Of a stretch of DNA of 64,000 nt, positions 10,501 through 16,494 are shown piece after piece. This DNA comes from Phycisphaerae bacterium (lineage in GTDB: Bacteria; Planctomycetota; Phycisphaerae; UBA1845; UTPLA1), in assembly GCA_035275405.1 (NCBI GenBank), contig DATEMU010000013.1, positions 186,001 through 250,000 of the forward strand, given 5' to 3'. The translations under genes were made by a program, and so were the position numbers. Position 1 is the stretch's first letter; each line of letters starts with the position of its first letter. Under the pieces are notes generated by a model that was not told the DNA's origin, did not search any database, and saw only the letters and a list, made by a program, of their open reading frames with translations.

Positions 10501-11350
10501 CGCCGGCTCGGCATTGACGAGCGAGACGGACCTCTCCTTCCGCAACCTCGGCGGCACGGCGACGCTGCACGAAGAACTCTTCGCCGACTGCGGCACGCTC
10601 CGGGTCCGCGTGCGCATGACCGACGTCTCCAGCGCCGGTGGCATGATCATTGAGCAGTTCGACATGCAGGTCTGGCGCGGCCACCGGCTCGTTTACGACG
10701 GAAAGACGTCGTTCGGCTTTTTCTCAAAGGCCTCGCTCGCCCAGCAAGTCGGCATCCGCGACGCCAAAGACCGCATCTACGTCCCACCTCACGCAGAGGC
10801 GCAGAGGCGCAGAGATCGATTCAGCCTGCCGAACGATCCGCCATTCACACCCGACGATGCGACAGCTTCGCCTCAAGCCTCAAGCCTCAGGCCTCAGGCC
10901 TTTCTGCCCGCCCGCGCCTTCCGCATGATCGACCAGATCGACGTGCTCCTCCCCGACGGCGGCCCGCACGGTCTCGGCTTCATCCAGGGCTCGACCCGCG
11001 TCGATCCGGCGGCGTGGTTCTTCAAGGCCCACTTCTACCAGGACCCCGTCTGGCCCGGTTCGCTGGGGCTGGAGTCCTTCCTGCAACTCCTCAAGGTCTT
11101 CGCCCTCGACCGTTGGCCGGATTTGGCGGCGACCCACCGCTTCGAACCCATTGCCGCCGGCACGCCCCACACCTGGGCCTACCGCGGCCAGATCATCCCT
11201 TCCAACCGCCGCGTGGAGGTTCAGGCCGTCATCACCCGCCACGACGATGGCCCGACGCCGACTGTAATGGCAGACGGGTTTTTGTCCGTCGATGGGATTA
11301 CCATCTACGAAATGAAGAACTTCGGATCTAGGTTGACCTTTCTGAGATAA
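4595..11350 (+). CDS. PUFA-synthase-like megasynthase, PfaC/Pfa3-type: KS-CLF-AT-DH-DH
   Basis: A 2251-residue protein. Domain 1 is an active ketosynthase (about 4-450) with Cys195 in DAACASS, His329 in CHGTGTPTGD and His369 in IGHLLTGAG. Domain 2 (about 475-900) is a KS-fold chain-length factor: the nucleophile position is Glu677 (SCDEASG) and the GH motif is replaced by VGRTGAADG, so it cannot condense. Domain 3 (about 955-1270) is an acyltransferase with GYSLGES (Ser1045). After a Pro/Ala linker come two FabA-like double hot-dog dehydratases. Their catalytic halves carry HFVDDMVMPG (His1731) and HFYQDPVWPG (His2146). The order matches myxobacterial Pfa3 without its terminal AGPAT domain. 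It is co-directional with the PfaA-type gene and probably co-translated. Five short repeats of different families lie in frame in its inter-domain linkers. No enoyl reductase gene follows. Confidence 0.92.
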   Translation: MHHQPAIAVVGMGGIFPGATDLAAFWRNIVAGLDTTRDVPPNRWILHPSRALADGPKPDRVYSLRGCFVDNFECDPAGLAIDPGLLQLLDPLYHLVLHAGRAAFNDAITSSLDRRRVGVILAAIALPTDDSSAITREILGQAFEDRLFAQQGDHREAPTQLRTHPLNSRVTGLPAALLAQALQLGGGSYTLDAACASSLYALKLACDELREGRADAMLAGGVSRPECLYTQMGFSQLLALSKSGRCAPFDDSCDGLIVGEGAGIVVLKRLDDAMRDGDRIYGVIRGIGLSNDIGGSLLAPDSEGQLRAMRAAYEQAGWSPDVVDLIECHGTGTPTGDAVEIASLRTLWQGLEDPPARCPIGSVKSMIGHLLTGAGAAGFIKVLLAMREGTLPPSANYSDSGRVIPLADSPFRVQTQSESWPHHRDRPRRAAISAFGFGGINAHVLVEECIDHMAHQNRSRKGAPRDSSKASSPNNASQPIAIVGVAAHFGAANSLRHFEQKILNNRAGFHARPTDRWEGGDNLARQWIGGDGARGAYLERLAIPIGKYRLPPTEIPEVLPQQLLLLDVCAAALENARLPLREKRPRVSAIIGMALDFGTTNFHLRWWIEGQARQWAERLGLDLDDDEFEQWITALKDAAGPALNAARTLGALGGMIASRIAREFQLGGPSYAVSCDEASGLKAVEIAARALARGEIDAAVVGAVDLAGDVRNVVTSAMLRDRTDRGDADFIGEGAGAAVLKRLDDAQAAGDRIYAVLNPTEDTARAEATRISAREFVGRTGAADGMASLVMAALCLHHEILLPCDDSDLPTYWWHDRADGPRRAAVEAKSIDGADVCIVLEGFEQSSIPAKPIPMPRLYRDALFAIEADNVIGLLAGLGDLASHRSEDLSNLARQWHDQHRPARDRRLAVSIVASSHEELTDALSTARSALSNDPDQPLDGRKGAFYNPTPLGPTGQLAFVFPGSGNHFPDMGKGIALRWPDIPRALDHVTQRLRSHLILGASPDDPSADDSVHRNIFRQVSYCVLMSDLLRRFGLQPDAVIGYSLGESASLFALRAWPDRDEMFQRMTRSPLFKSDLAGQCRAIRAAWNIPDDCPVDWTVAVVGRPVEQVREALRGVEHARLLMVNSPRECVIGGLRPDMAEVTRRLKSRAVLLEGIPTVHFEAVREVEEAYRDLHLLETKPPAGVRFYSAAAARAYDVTRASAAESITAQALHGFDFPALIEQAYADGVRLFVEVGPQASCTRMIGRILAGRPHFARSASSSGDNEVRDVFQLAAAMIAERIPVDMDLLLGEATSEAEDLSPEKPAKTVTVEIGRKLSVPPLPVKRSRPPQRGAAPPARTVEPVPVAAGEYSDNTVVAEWSRTAAACASAHRAYLQFSEAAAGGMASALAFQSQILESMVGAGDGTIALADLIPDQSPSRKGAPSGPSDVARRSFTVTALNKPVLSRDLCLEFARGSVAKVLGPEFAEVDRHATRVRLPDEPLMLVDRIMEIDGVKGSMTSGRVVTEHDVLADAWYLDGGRAPICITVEAGQADLFLSAYLGIDRITKGLRTYRLLDATVTFHRGLPRPGETIRYDIRIEKFVRQGETYLFFFQFDGTVNDVPVLTMRNGCAGFFTADEIRNSRGIVLTPEELAPTTGTLPADWRPLVSMSAESYDEANLTALRGGDLAGCFGPVFTNLPIADPLKLPGGRMKLIDRVTQLDPTGGRYGLGVIRAEADIHSDDWFLTCHFVDDMVMPGTLMYECCAHTLRMFLLRMGWVGEHAEICYEPVPGVASSLRCRGPVTPKTKIVTYQVEIKEIGYRPEPYVLADAMMYADGEAIVRMTNMSLQMSGTNRERIEQIWRLREGRTRGKLATGFTTKTSSAPLFTRDQILAFCIGNPSDCFGEPFRIFDRHRKCARLPGPPYCFLDRVVSAEPEPFALEPGGWIECEYDVPRDAWYFAANRQTSMPFAVLLEIALQPCGFLAAYAGSALTSETDLSFRNLGGTATLHEELFADCGTLRVRVRMTDVSSAGGMIIEQFDMQVWRGHRLVYDGKTSFGFFSKASLAQQVGIRDAKDRIYVPPHAEAQRRRDRFSLPNDPPFTPDDATASPQASSLRPQAFLPARAFRMIDQIDVLLPDGGPHGLGFIQGSTRVDPAAWFFKAHFYQDPVWPGSLGLESFLQLLKVFALDRWPDLAATHRFEPIAAGTPHTWAYRGQIIPSNRRVEVQAVITRHDDGPTPTVMADGFLSVDGITIYEMKNFGSRLTFLR
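5966..5983. repeat. Small hairpin repeat in the KS-CLF linker
   Basis: CGCTCCC and GGGAGCG arms (7 bp) surround a GCAA loop. The segment GCAAGGGAGCGCCG recurs at 8859-8872, in the AT-DH linker of the same gene. Both copies are read in the same frame as SRKGAP. Confidence 0.75.
8861..8905. repeat. Second copy of the SRKGAP repeat, with inverted arm, in the AT-DH linker
   Basis: AAGGGAGCGCCG at 8861-8872 is followed after 21 bases by CGGCGCTCCTTT at 8894-8905, an 11-of-12 inverted match. The start of the element is shared with the copy near 5973. It lies where the linker meets the first dehydratase. Confidence 0.65.
10146..10167. repeat. Perfect 22-bp palindrome between the two dehydratases
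   Basis: CCCGTGGCAAG is followed directly by its exact reverse complement. It is translated as RGKLATG in the linker between DH1 and DH2 of the PfaC-type protein. It resembles REP-type palindromes and serves no obvious coding need. Confidence 0.8.
10792..10815. repeat. Octamer tandem repeat (CGCAGAGG) in frame within DH2
   Basis: Three consecutive 8-base units are seen (CGCAGAGG, CGCAGAGG, CGCAGAGA) between the two hot-dog halves of the second dehydratase. They encode AEAQRRR. Similar CGCAGAGGCGCAGAGG-type repeats are, from memory, common in cyanobacteria and other large genomes. Confidence 0.75.
10871..10898. repeat. Heptamer tandem array (CCTCAAG/CCTCAGG) within DH2 linker
   Basis: Four 7-base units (CCTCAAG twice, then CCTCAGG twice) are translated as part of QASSLRPQA between the hot-dog halves. 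The same family recurs inside dapF at 12074-12108. Confidence 0.85.
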
Positions 11351-11355
11351 CGCTC

Positions 11356-11766
11356 ATGGCTGTGCGGAGATTTCATCCAAATCATTTATATGCCTGCTTC
11401 ACGCATCTGATCTCTTATAATTTGATCGGTTGTTCACTTAGCGATCCCAATCGGAACGAAAAAGTTCGTTACATAATGGCCTATGAGCATGCTCAAAGTG
11501 CCCTACACGAGTCTGGATGGACTCTCGACCCCTATAAGGATTACGATCTAGAGATTTTCCGGAGAAGATTCGCCGAGAGAGTAGAACAAGAATATCGTCA
11601 CCATGATCTCGAGCTGTATGATTTCCTAAAGAAGGCTTCGAGTCCCGGCCCCGATCGCTTCGTCATCGCGTACGATAACGTTACGAAAGCTACCTATCTC
11701 CGCCAGGACCTGAGATCCAATGAGAACCTTGCAAATCTCCCTCGAGCTACCATATTAGGAAATTAA
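11356..11766 (+). CDS. Hypothetical protein of lower GC
   Basis: A 136-residue open frame lies between the megasynthase and dapF. It has no motif I recognise; the C-terminal two thirds is charged and probably mostly helical. Base composition is clearly less GC-rich than in the flanking genes, which suggests a later arrival or weak selection. The start is uncertain: ATG 11356 lies only 5 bases after the synthase stop, while an internal ATG at 11476 would leave a 97-residue protein. It ends 4 bases before the dapF start, so it may be translated within the same transcript. Confidence 0.5.
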   Translation: MAVRRFHPNHLYACFTHLISYNLIGCSLSDPNRNEKVRYIMAYEHAQSALHESGWTLDPYKDYDLEIFRRRFAERVEQEYRHHDLELYDFLKKASSPGPDRFVIAYDNVTKATYLRQDLRSNENLANLPRATILGN

Positions 11767-11770
11767 TATC

Positions 11771-12676
11771 TTGGCCTCTCATCCAACCAGCCTGAAATTC
11801 ACCAAAATGCACGGGCTCGGCAACGACTACATCTACGTCGAAGGCTTCACCCAGCCCCTCGACGACCTCGACGCCCCCGCCCTCTGCCGCAGGATGAGCG
11901 ACCGCCACAAGGGCATCGGCGCCGACGGTCTCATCCTCATCCGCCCGCCCTCGCCCGGCGCCGCCGCCGACGTCCGCATGGAGATGTACAACGCTGACGG
12001 CTCGCGCGGCGAGATGTGCGGCAACGGCATCCGCTGCGTCGCCAAATACGTCCTCGAACGCGGCTTGGCGAAACCTCAAGCCTCAGGCCTCAAGCCTCAA
12101 GCCTCACTCCGCGTCGAAACCGACCGCGGCGTCCTCGACCTAACCTGCCATCGCAGTCCCGACGGCAAGATCGACCGCGTCCGCGTCAACATGGGCGAGC
12201 CGATCCTGAAGCCCACCGACATCCCCGTGACGATGGACGGCCCGCGCTGCGTCCGCCAGCCGCTCTCTGTCGGCGAGGAACAGTACGAAATGACCTGCGT
12301 CTCCATGGGCAACCCCCACGCCGTCTTCTATTTGCCGTCCCTTGAGGCGATGGACCTCGCCCGACTCGGCCCGATCATCGAACGCCACCCCGTCTTTCCC
12401 AACCGCATCAACGTCCACGTCGCGGAGGCCGTCTCGCGCTGCGAAGTCACGATGCGAACCTGGGAACGCGGCACGGGTCTCACCCAGGCCTGCGGGACCG
12501 GGGCCTGCTCCGTCCTCGTCGCCGGGGTCCTCGAGGGCCGGCTCGAACGCTCCGCGCTCATCCACCTGCCCGGTGGGGATCTCGAAATCGAGTGGGACGA
12601 AGCGACGAACAGCGTCTTCAAGACGGGCCCGGCAACCGAGGTATTCAATGGTGAATGGCGAATCCAAGAAGTATGA
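11771..12676 (+). CDS. dapF: Diaminopimelate epimerase
   Basis: Interconverts LL- and meso-diaminopimelate for lysine and peptidoglycan synthesis in the cytoplasm. The N-terminus reads FTKMHGLGNDYIYV. The two catalytic cysteines lie in EMCGNGIRC and TQACGTGACS. The start is a TTG at 11771, placed to include the conserved N-terminal strand. At 301 residues it is longer than the usual 270-280. Part of the excess is an Ala/Gln/Lys/Pro segment (KPQASGLKPQAS) after VLERGLA, coded by a heptamer array. The array falls at a surface loop between conserved blocks, so the enzyme is probably active. Neighbours are housekeeping genes in the same direction. Confidence 0.95.
   Translation: MASHPTSLKFTKMHGLGNDYIYVEGFTQPLDDLDAPALCRRMSDRHKGIGADGLILIRPPSPGAAADVRMEMYNADGSRGEMCGNGIRCVAKYVLERGLAKPQASGLKPQASLRVETDRGVLDLTCHRSPDGKIDRVRVNMGEPILKPTDIPVTMDGPRCVRQPLSVGEEQYEMTCVSMGNPHAVFYLPSLEAMDLARLGPIIERHPVFPNRINVHVAEAVSRCEVTMRTWERGTGLTQACGTGACSVLVAGVLEGRLERSALIHLPGGDLEIEWDEATNSVFKTGPATEVFNGEWRIQEV
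12074..12108. repeat. Heptamer tandem array inserted in frame in dapF
   Basis: Units CCTCAAG, CCTCAGG, CCTCAAG, CCTCAAG and CCTCACT span 35 bases. This is the same family as 10871-10898. The array codes for the KPQASGLKPQAS insertion that is not part of the usual DapF sequence. Confidence 0.85.
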
Positions 12677-12679
12677 GAA

Positions 12680-13132
12680 ATGAAAAAGCGCCGGCCATTT
12701 CTCCGATTCTCGAAATGGTTCGCGTTGTCAATGTTAATCGCCACTATCGGTGCCTGCACGGTGTCTGTCGATACCGCCTATGTCTTGGATACACCTTGTG
12801 GTCGGATCCGCCTTATCTATTCGGCACTTGAGTTTTCAAAAGAAGGACCCGAACAATTTGGCTGGTCTACCGAGGATGACCTTTCGTCAAAGGAGAATGG
12901 CTTACTTTATTGGGGATTTCACAAATTGCGCAGTCGCGTAATCGTTCCGCTCTCCTTTCCGGGGGCCCTCTTGCTCATCGCAACGCCTCTTTTGTGGTGG
13001 ATTGACCGAAAGCGTAAGCACAAAGTCGATACTTGCGAGTTTTGCGGATATGACATCTCAGCTCAGACTCTGCCTCGTTGTCCGGAATGTGGAAATTCAT
13101 TCGACCCAAGCCTGCTTAAGGTCAACAATTAG
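12680..13132 (+). CDS. Membrane protein with C-terminal zinc ribbon
   Basis: A 150-residue protein. It has an N-terminal hydrophobic helix (about 11-29, with a Cys at 26 in IGACTV), an extracytoplasmic stretch of about 55 residues, a second membrane helix (about 88-107) followed by a basic stop (DRKRKHK), and a C-terminal four-Cys ribbon, CEFCGYD..PRCPECG. This layout of two helices plus a GYD-type ribbon is frequent in planctomycetes, but its function is unknown. It begins 3 bases after the dapF stop. Composition is less GC-rich than its neighbours. Confidence 0.75.
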   Translation: MKKRRPFLRFSKWFALSMLIATIGACTVSVDTAYVLDTPCGRIRLIYSALEFSKEGPEQFGWSTEDDLSSKENGLLYWGFHKLRSRVIVPLSFPGALLLIATPLLWWIDRKRKHKVDTCEFCGYDISAQTLPRCPECGNSFDPSLLKVNN

Positions 13133-13144
13133 TGAGAATTCGGA

Positions 13145-13648
13145 TTGTCCGAACTAAGCATCCATCGCATCGGCCTCGGCACTGACCTCCATCGCCTGGA
13201 GCCCGGCGGCCCTCTGCGGATCGGAGGTGTCGACATACCCTTCGACAAGCACGCTGCCGGTCACAGCGACGGCGATGTGGTCCTGCACGCCGTCACCGAC
13301 GCCCTGCTCGGGGCCTTCGGTCTTCCGGACATCGGCGAGCGCTTTCCCGACACTGACTTGGCGTATAAGGGGGCAGACAGCCGCGGGCTGCTCAAACTGG
13401 TGCTGGACGACGTCCGCACCCGCGGTCACGCCGTCGCGCAGGTCGATCTCGTCATCCACGCCGAGCGTCCCAAGCTGACCGGCTTCAAGGACGCCATCCG
13501 CATGTGCCTCGCCGACATCCTCGACCTGCCGCCCGATCGCGTCGGCATAAAGGCCAAGACCGGCGAGGGGCTGGACGCCGTCGGCCGCGGCGAGGCCATC
13601 GCCTGCACCGCCATAGTTGGCCTGACGGCCGGATCGCCAGTAAAGTAG
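13145..13648 (+). CDS. ispF: 2-C-methyl-D-erythritol 2,4-cyclodiphosphate synthase
   Basis: Fifth enzyme of the MEP isoprenoid pathway, cyclising CDP-ME 2-phosphate with release of CMP. Visible features are the metal site GTDLHRL near the N-terminus, HSDGDVVLHAVTDALLGA, DIGERFPDTD and the C-terminal KTGEGLDAVGRGEA block that corresponds to the usual TTEGLGFTGRGEG. At 167 residues it is slightly longer than the typical 155-160. The start is taken as TTG 13145, because no ATG lies ahead of the conserved strand. Confidence 0.95.
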   Translation: MSELSIHRIGLGTDLHRLEPGGPLRIGGVDIPFDKHAAGHSDGDVVLHAVTDALLGAFGLPDIGERFPDTDLAYKGADSRGLLKLVLDDVRTRGHAVAQVDLVIHAERPKLTGFKDAIRMCLADILDLPPDRVGIKAKTGEGLDAVGRGEAIACTAIVGLTAGSPVK

Positions 13649-13665
13649 CAACATCACAAGGAGCA

Positions 13666-13680
13666 GCGGGCAGAGCCCGC
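13666..13680. repeat. Hairpin repeat between ispF and cysS
   Basis: GCGGGC, AGA, GCCCGC form a perfect 6-bp stem, followed by CTTACG just before the cysS start. I recall this GGGCAGAGCCCGCC type as a dispersed repeat in planctomycete genomes. No T-run follows, so a terminator role is unlikely. Confidence 0.6.
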
Positions 13681-13687
13681 CTTACGT

Positions 13688-15196
13688 ATGGCGCTGCGCG
13701 TTTACAACACCCTTTCCGGCGAGAAGGAACTGTTCCAACCGGTCCAGCCCGGCAAGGTCGGTATCTATCTCTGCGGCCCCACGGTCTATAAGCCGGCGCA
13801 CATCGGCCACGCTGTCGGACCGGTCATCTTCGACGTCATCAAGCGATATCTCACCTTCAAGGGCTTTCAGGTCACCTGGGTCGTAAACGTCACGGACGTC
13901 GAAGACAAGCTGATCGCCGCGGCGGCCGAGGCGGGCACAAGCGTCCTCAAGCTCGCGCGGGAATTGGAAAACCGCTACGTGGAAGCCATGGCCGCGCTGG
14001 GCGTCCGCTCGATCGACCACATGCCGCGGGCCAGCGAAAACATCAAAGAGATCATCGAACATATCCAGCGCCTGATCGGCAAGGGCGTGGCCTATGCGGC
14101 CGGCGGCGATGTCTACTTCGATGTCACCAAGGACGCCGACTACGGCAAGCTTGCCCATCGCAAGCCGGAGGAGCAATTCGCGGGAACGCGCGAAGGGCTC
14201 GTCCAATCCGCCAAGCGCAATCCCGGCGACTTCGCGCTGTGGAAGGCCGCCAAACCTGACGAGCCGCCGGAAGTGCAGTACGACTCGCCGTGGGGCAAGG
14301 GCCGCCCCGGCTGGCACATCGAATGCTCGGCGATGGCCATGAAATTGCTCGGCGAGACCTTTGACATCCACGGCGGCGGCATGGACCTCAAATTCCCCCA
14401 CCACGAAAACGAAATCGCCCAGGCCGAATCCGACACGGGCAAGCCCTTCGCCAAGTTCTGGCTGCACAACGGTCTCACCCGCTTCAACACCAAGAAGATC
14501 TCCAAGTCCGATCCCGAGTTCGAGAAGGTGATGGGCTCGCTGCAAATCTCCAATTTGCTCGCGAACTATCCGGCCGAGCTTCTCCGCTTTCTCATCCTCC
14601 AGTCGCAATACCGCTCACCAATCGACTTTTCCGAACAGGCGCTGGCCGCCTCCAAGACCGCGCTCGATACTTTCTACCGCCTGATGGAGCGACTCGGCCG
14701 CGCGCTGACTCTGGACCCGTACGCACTGACCTTGTCGATCGAGAAAACCCGCGACACTCCACATGACGCGGCCGCCCAGGAATTCGTCAAAAAGATCATG
14801 GACGAGCAGGTCCGCTTCCTCGAGGCCATGGACGACGACTTCAACACCGCCGGGGCCATCGGCGTCCTCTTCGACATGGCCAATCACCTCAATCGCTTCA
14901 TCGACGCCAGTCGCGTGGAGTCCAATCCGAGCGATCAGGTCCGCAACGTGGTCCACGCCGGCGGCGGCACATTTGTTGGACTGGCCCGCCTGCTCGGTTT
15001 ACTCGTCGAAAAACCCCGCGCCGCGGCCGGTCAGGATGGCGATTGCGGCAAGCTGATGGACTTATTGATCGAAGTTCGCAAGATGGCCAGGGACGCCAAG
15101 CAGTTCCAGATCGCCGACCGCATCCGCGGGCAGCTCGCCGATCTGGGCTTCCAGCTTGAAGACCGCCAGGATGGCACGCTATGGCGACGAGCCTGA
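13688..15196 (+). CDS. cysS: Cysteinyl-tRNA synthetase
   Basis: Charges tRNA-Cys in the cytoplasm. Seen are the zinc-binding IYLCGPTVY, the class I HIGH signature (AHIGHAVGP), zinc ligands in GWHIECSAM and HHENEIAQAE, and the second signature as KKISKSDPE. Family members usually read KMSKSLGN there, so the LGN part is replaced. Length (502) is normal and a C-terminal helical domain is present. It overlaps the ruvC start by 16 bases. Confidence 0.95.
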   Translation: MALRVYNTLSGEKELFQPVQPGKVGIYLCGPTVYKPAHIGHAVGPVIFDVIKRYLTFKGFQVTWVVNVTDVEDKLIAAAAEAGTSVLKLARELENRYVEAMAALGVRSIDHMPRASENIKEIIEHIQRLIGKGVAYAAGGDVYFDVTKDADYGKLAHRKPEEQFAGTREGLVQSAKRNPGDFALWKAAKPDEPPEVQYDSPWGKGRPGWHIECSAMAMKLLGETFDIHGGGMDLKFPHHENEIAQAESDTGKPFAKFWLHNGLTRFNTKKISKSDPEFEKVMGSLQISNLLANYPAELLRFLILQSQYRSPIDFSEQALAASKTALDTFYRLMERLGRALTLDPYALTLSIEKTRDTPHDAAAQEFVKKIMDEQVRFLEAMDDDFNTAGAIGVLFDMANHLNRFIDASRVESNPSDQVRNVVHAGGGTFVGLARLLGLLVEKPRAAAGQDGDCGKLMDLLIEVRKMARDAKQFQIADRIRGQLADLGFQLEDRQDGTLWRRA

Positions 15197-15753
15197 CACC
15201 GTTGAAAACTCGGGCGGCTCGTGGAGTTTCGACGCCGCGTCCCCGCGTCATCTCCGCGTCGGCCCGCTCCACAATCATCCTTGGCATCGACCCCGGCCTG
15301 GAACGAACTGGCTACGGCGTCATCGTCGCACCCCAGGGCCGCGTGCTCGACGCGGGGTTGTTTCGTTCGTCGACCAAGGCACCGCTGCCCGAACGGCTGA
15401 CCGAACTGGCCTCCGGATTGGAAGAAGTCATCGCCGAGCATCGACCCGGCCTCGTCGCCGTCGAAGACCTTTATGCTCATTACAAGCATCCGCGTACGGC
15501 GATCCTGATGGGCCACGTCCGCGGAGTTCTTCTGTACCTCGCCGCCAAAAACAGAATCGACGTGCTCAATCTACCATCGACCCGAGTGAAGCGCTTCCTG
15601 ACCGGCAACGGCCATGCGAGCAAGGACCAAATGCAACGCGCCATCATGACGACGCTTTCTCTTCCGCGCCTTCCGGAGCCCTCGGACGTCGCCGATGCAT
15701 TAGCCGTCGCCTGGTGCGCAACTAGTGAAATAAGAAAGTCGAACCGGTCATGA
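15181..15753 (+). CDS. ruvC: Holliday junction resolvase RuvC
   Basis: Endonuclease that resolves Holliday junctions together with RuvAB. The catalytic acidic residues are visible in ILGIDPGLERTGYG, VAVEDLY and the C-terminal SDVADALAVAWC. With ATG 15181 the protein has about 30 extra basic and Ser-rich residues ahead of the usual first strand, and this start lies inside cysS. A GTG near 15223 would shorten that extension. The stop overlaps the ruvA start (ATGA), indicating translational coupling. Confidence 0.93.
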   Translation: MATSLTPLKTRAARGVSTPRPRVISASARSTIILGIDPGLERTGYGVIVAPQGRVLDAGLFRSSTKAPLPERLTELASGLEEVIAEHRPGLVAVEDLYAHYKHPRTAILMGHVRGVLLYLAAKNRIDVLNLPSTRVKRFLTGNGHASKDQMQRAIMTTLSLPRLPEPSDVADALAVAWCATSEIRKSNRS

Positions 15754-16382
15754 TCGTCCGTCTGCAAGGCACACTCAGTGAGATCGACGAGGACTCTGCC
15801 GTCCTCGACCGTGACGGTTTGGCTTACGAGGTCCTCGTCCCTGCCTATGCATTGACAGAACTCTCGGCCTGTCGCGGCTCGTCCGTCACGCTCCACACTT
15901 TGCAATACCTCGAAGGCAACGCCGCCGGCGGCAACATGACGCCGCGCACCGTGGGCTTCCTTCACTCCGAGGATCGCGCCTTTTTCAGGCAATTCCTGAC
16001 CGTCAAAGGTGTCGGGGTCCGCAAGGCGCTCCGCGCCCTGGCCGCGCCGGTCGCGCGGATTGCCGCCGACATCGAAGCGGGCGACGCGGTCGCCCTGGCG
16101 CGCCTTCCCGGCATCGGCCGTCGCATGGCCGATCAGATCATCGCCGAGCTGCGCGGCAAGGTGAAAGAGCACGCCTTTGCGGCATCCACGCCCCCGCCCG
16201 CCGCCCAGAGCGGCTGGTCCGCCGAGCAGCGCGACGCGATCGAGATCCTCGTCGCCTGGGGCGATCATCGCGCCGACGCCGAGCGCTGGATCGCGCGCGC
16301 CGGCCAACTCCACGATAACATCACCGCGGCGGAGGCCTGGGTCCGGGCGGCGTATCGAATCAAGAGCGGAGCAGAAGCATGA
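15750..16382 (+). CDS. ruvA: Holliday junction DNA helicase subunit RuvA
   Basis: Binds four-way junctions as a tetramer and loads RuvB. The N-terminal OB-like domain starts MIVRLQGTL. It is followed by two helix-hairpin-helix motifs (VKGVGVRKALRAL and LPGIGRRMADQII) and a flexible linker to the C-terminal RuvB-contact domain. Length (210) is normal. Start ATG 15750 overlaps the ruvC stop by 4 bases. ruvB follows after a gap of about 110 bases filled by a repeat array. Confidence 0.95.
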   Translation: MIVRLQGTLSEIDEDSAVLDRDGLAYEVLVPAYALTELSACRGSSVTLHTLQYLEGNAAGGNMTPRTVGFLHSEDRAFFRQFLTVKGVGVRKALRALAAPVARIAADIEAGDAVALARLPGIGRRMADQIIAELRGKVKEHAFAASTPPPAAQSGWSAEQRDAIEILVAWGDHRADAERWIARAGQLHDNITAAEAWVRAAYRIKSGAEA

Positions 16383-16383
16383 G

Positions 16384-16478
16384 GAATGACGAATTGCGAA
16401 TAGCGAATAGCGAAAGAAGAGCAAGCCAACGCCGCCTCCCGCGCCATTCGCTATTCGCCATTCGCTATTCGCTATTTG
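16384..16478. repeat. Inverted pair of heptamer arrays between ruvA and ruvB
   Basis: The left arm (16384-16411) has units GAATGAC, GAATTGC, GAATAGC and GAATAGC. The right arm (16444-16478) has CCATTCG, CTATTCG, CCATTCG, CTATTCG and CTATTTG. The right arm is the reverse complement of the left-arm type, so the transcript could fold into a long hairpin ahead of the ruvB ribosome site. Confidence 0.8.
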
Positions 16479-16494
16479 CCCTTGGGGGGATTCC

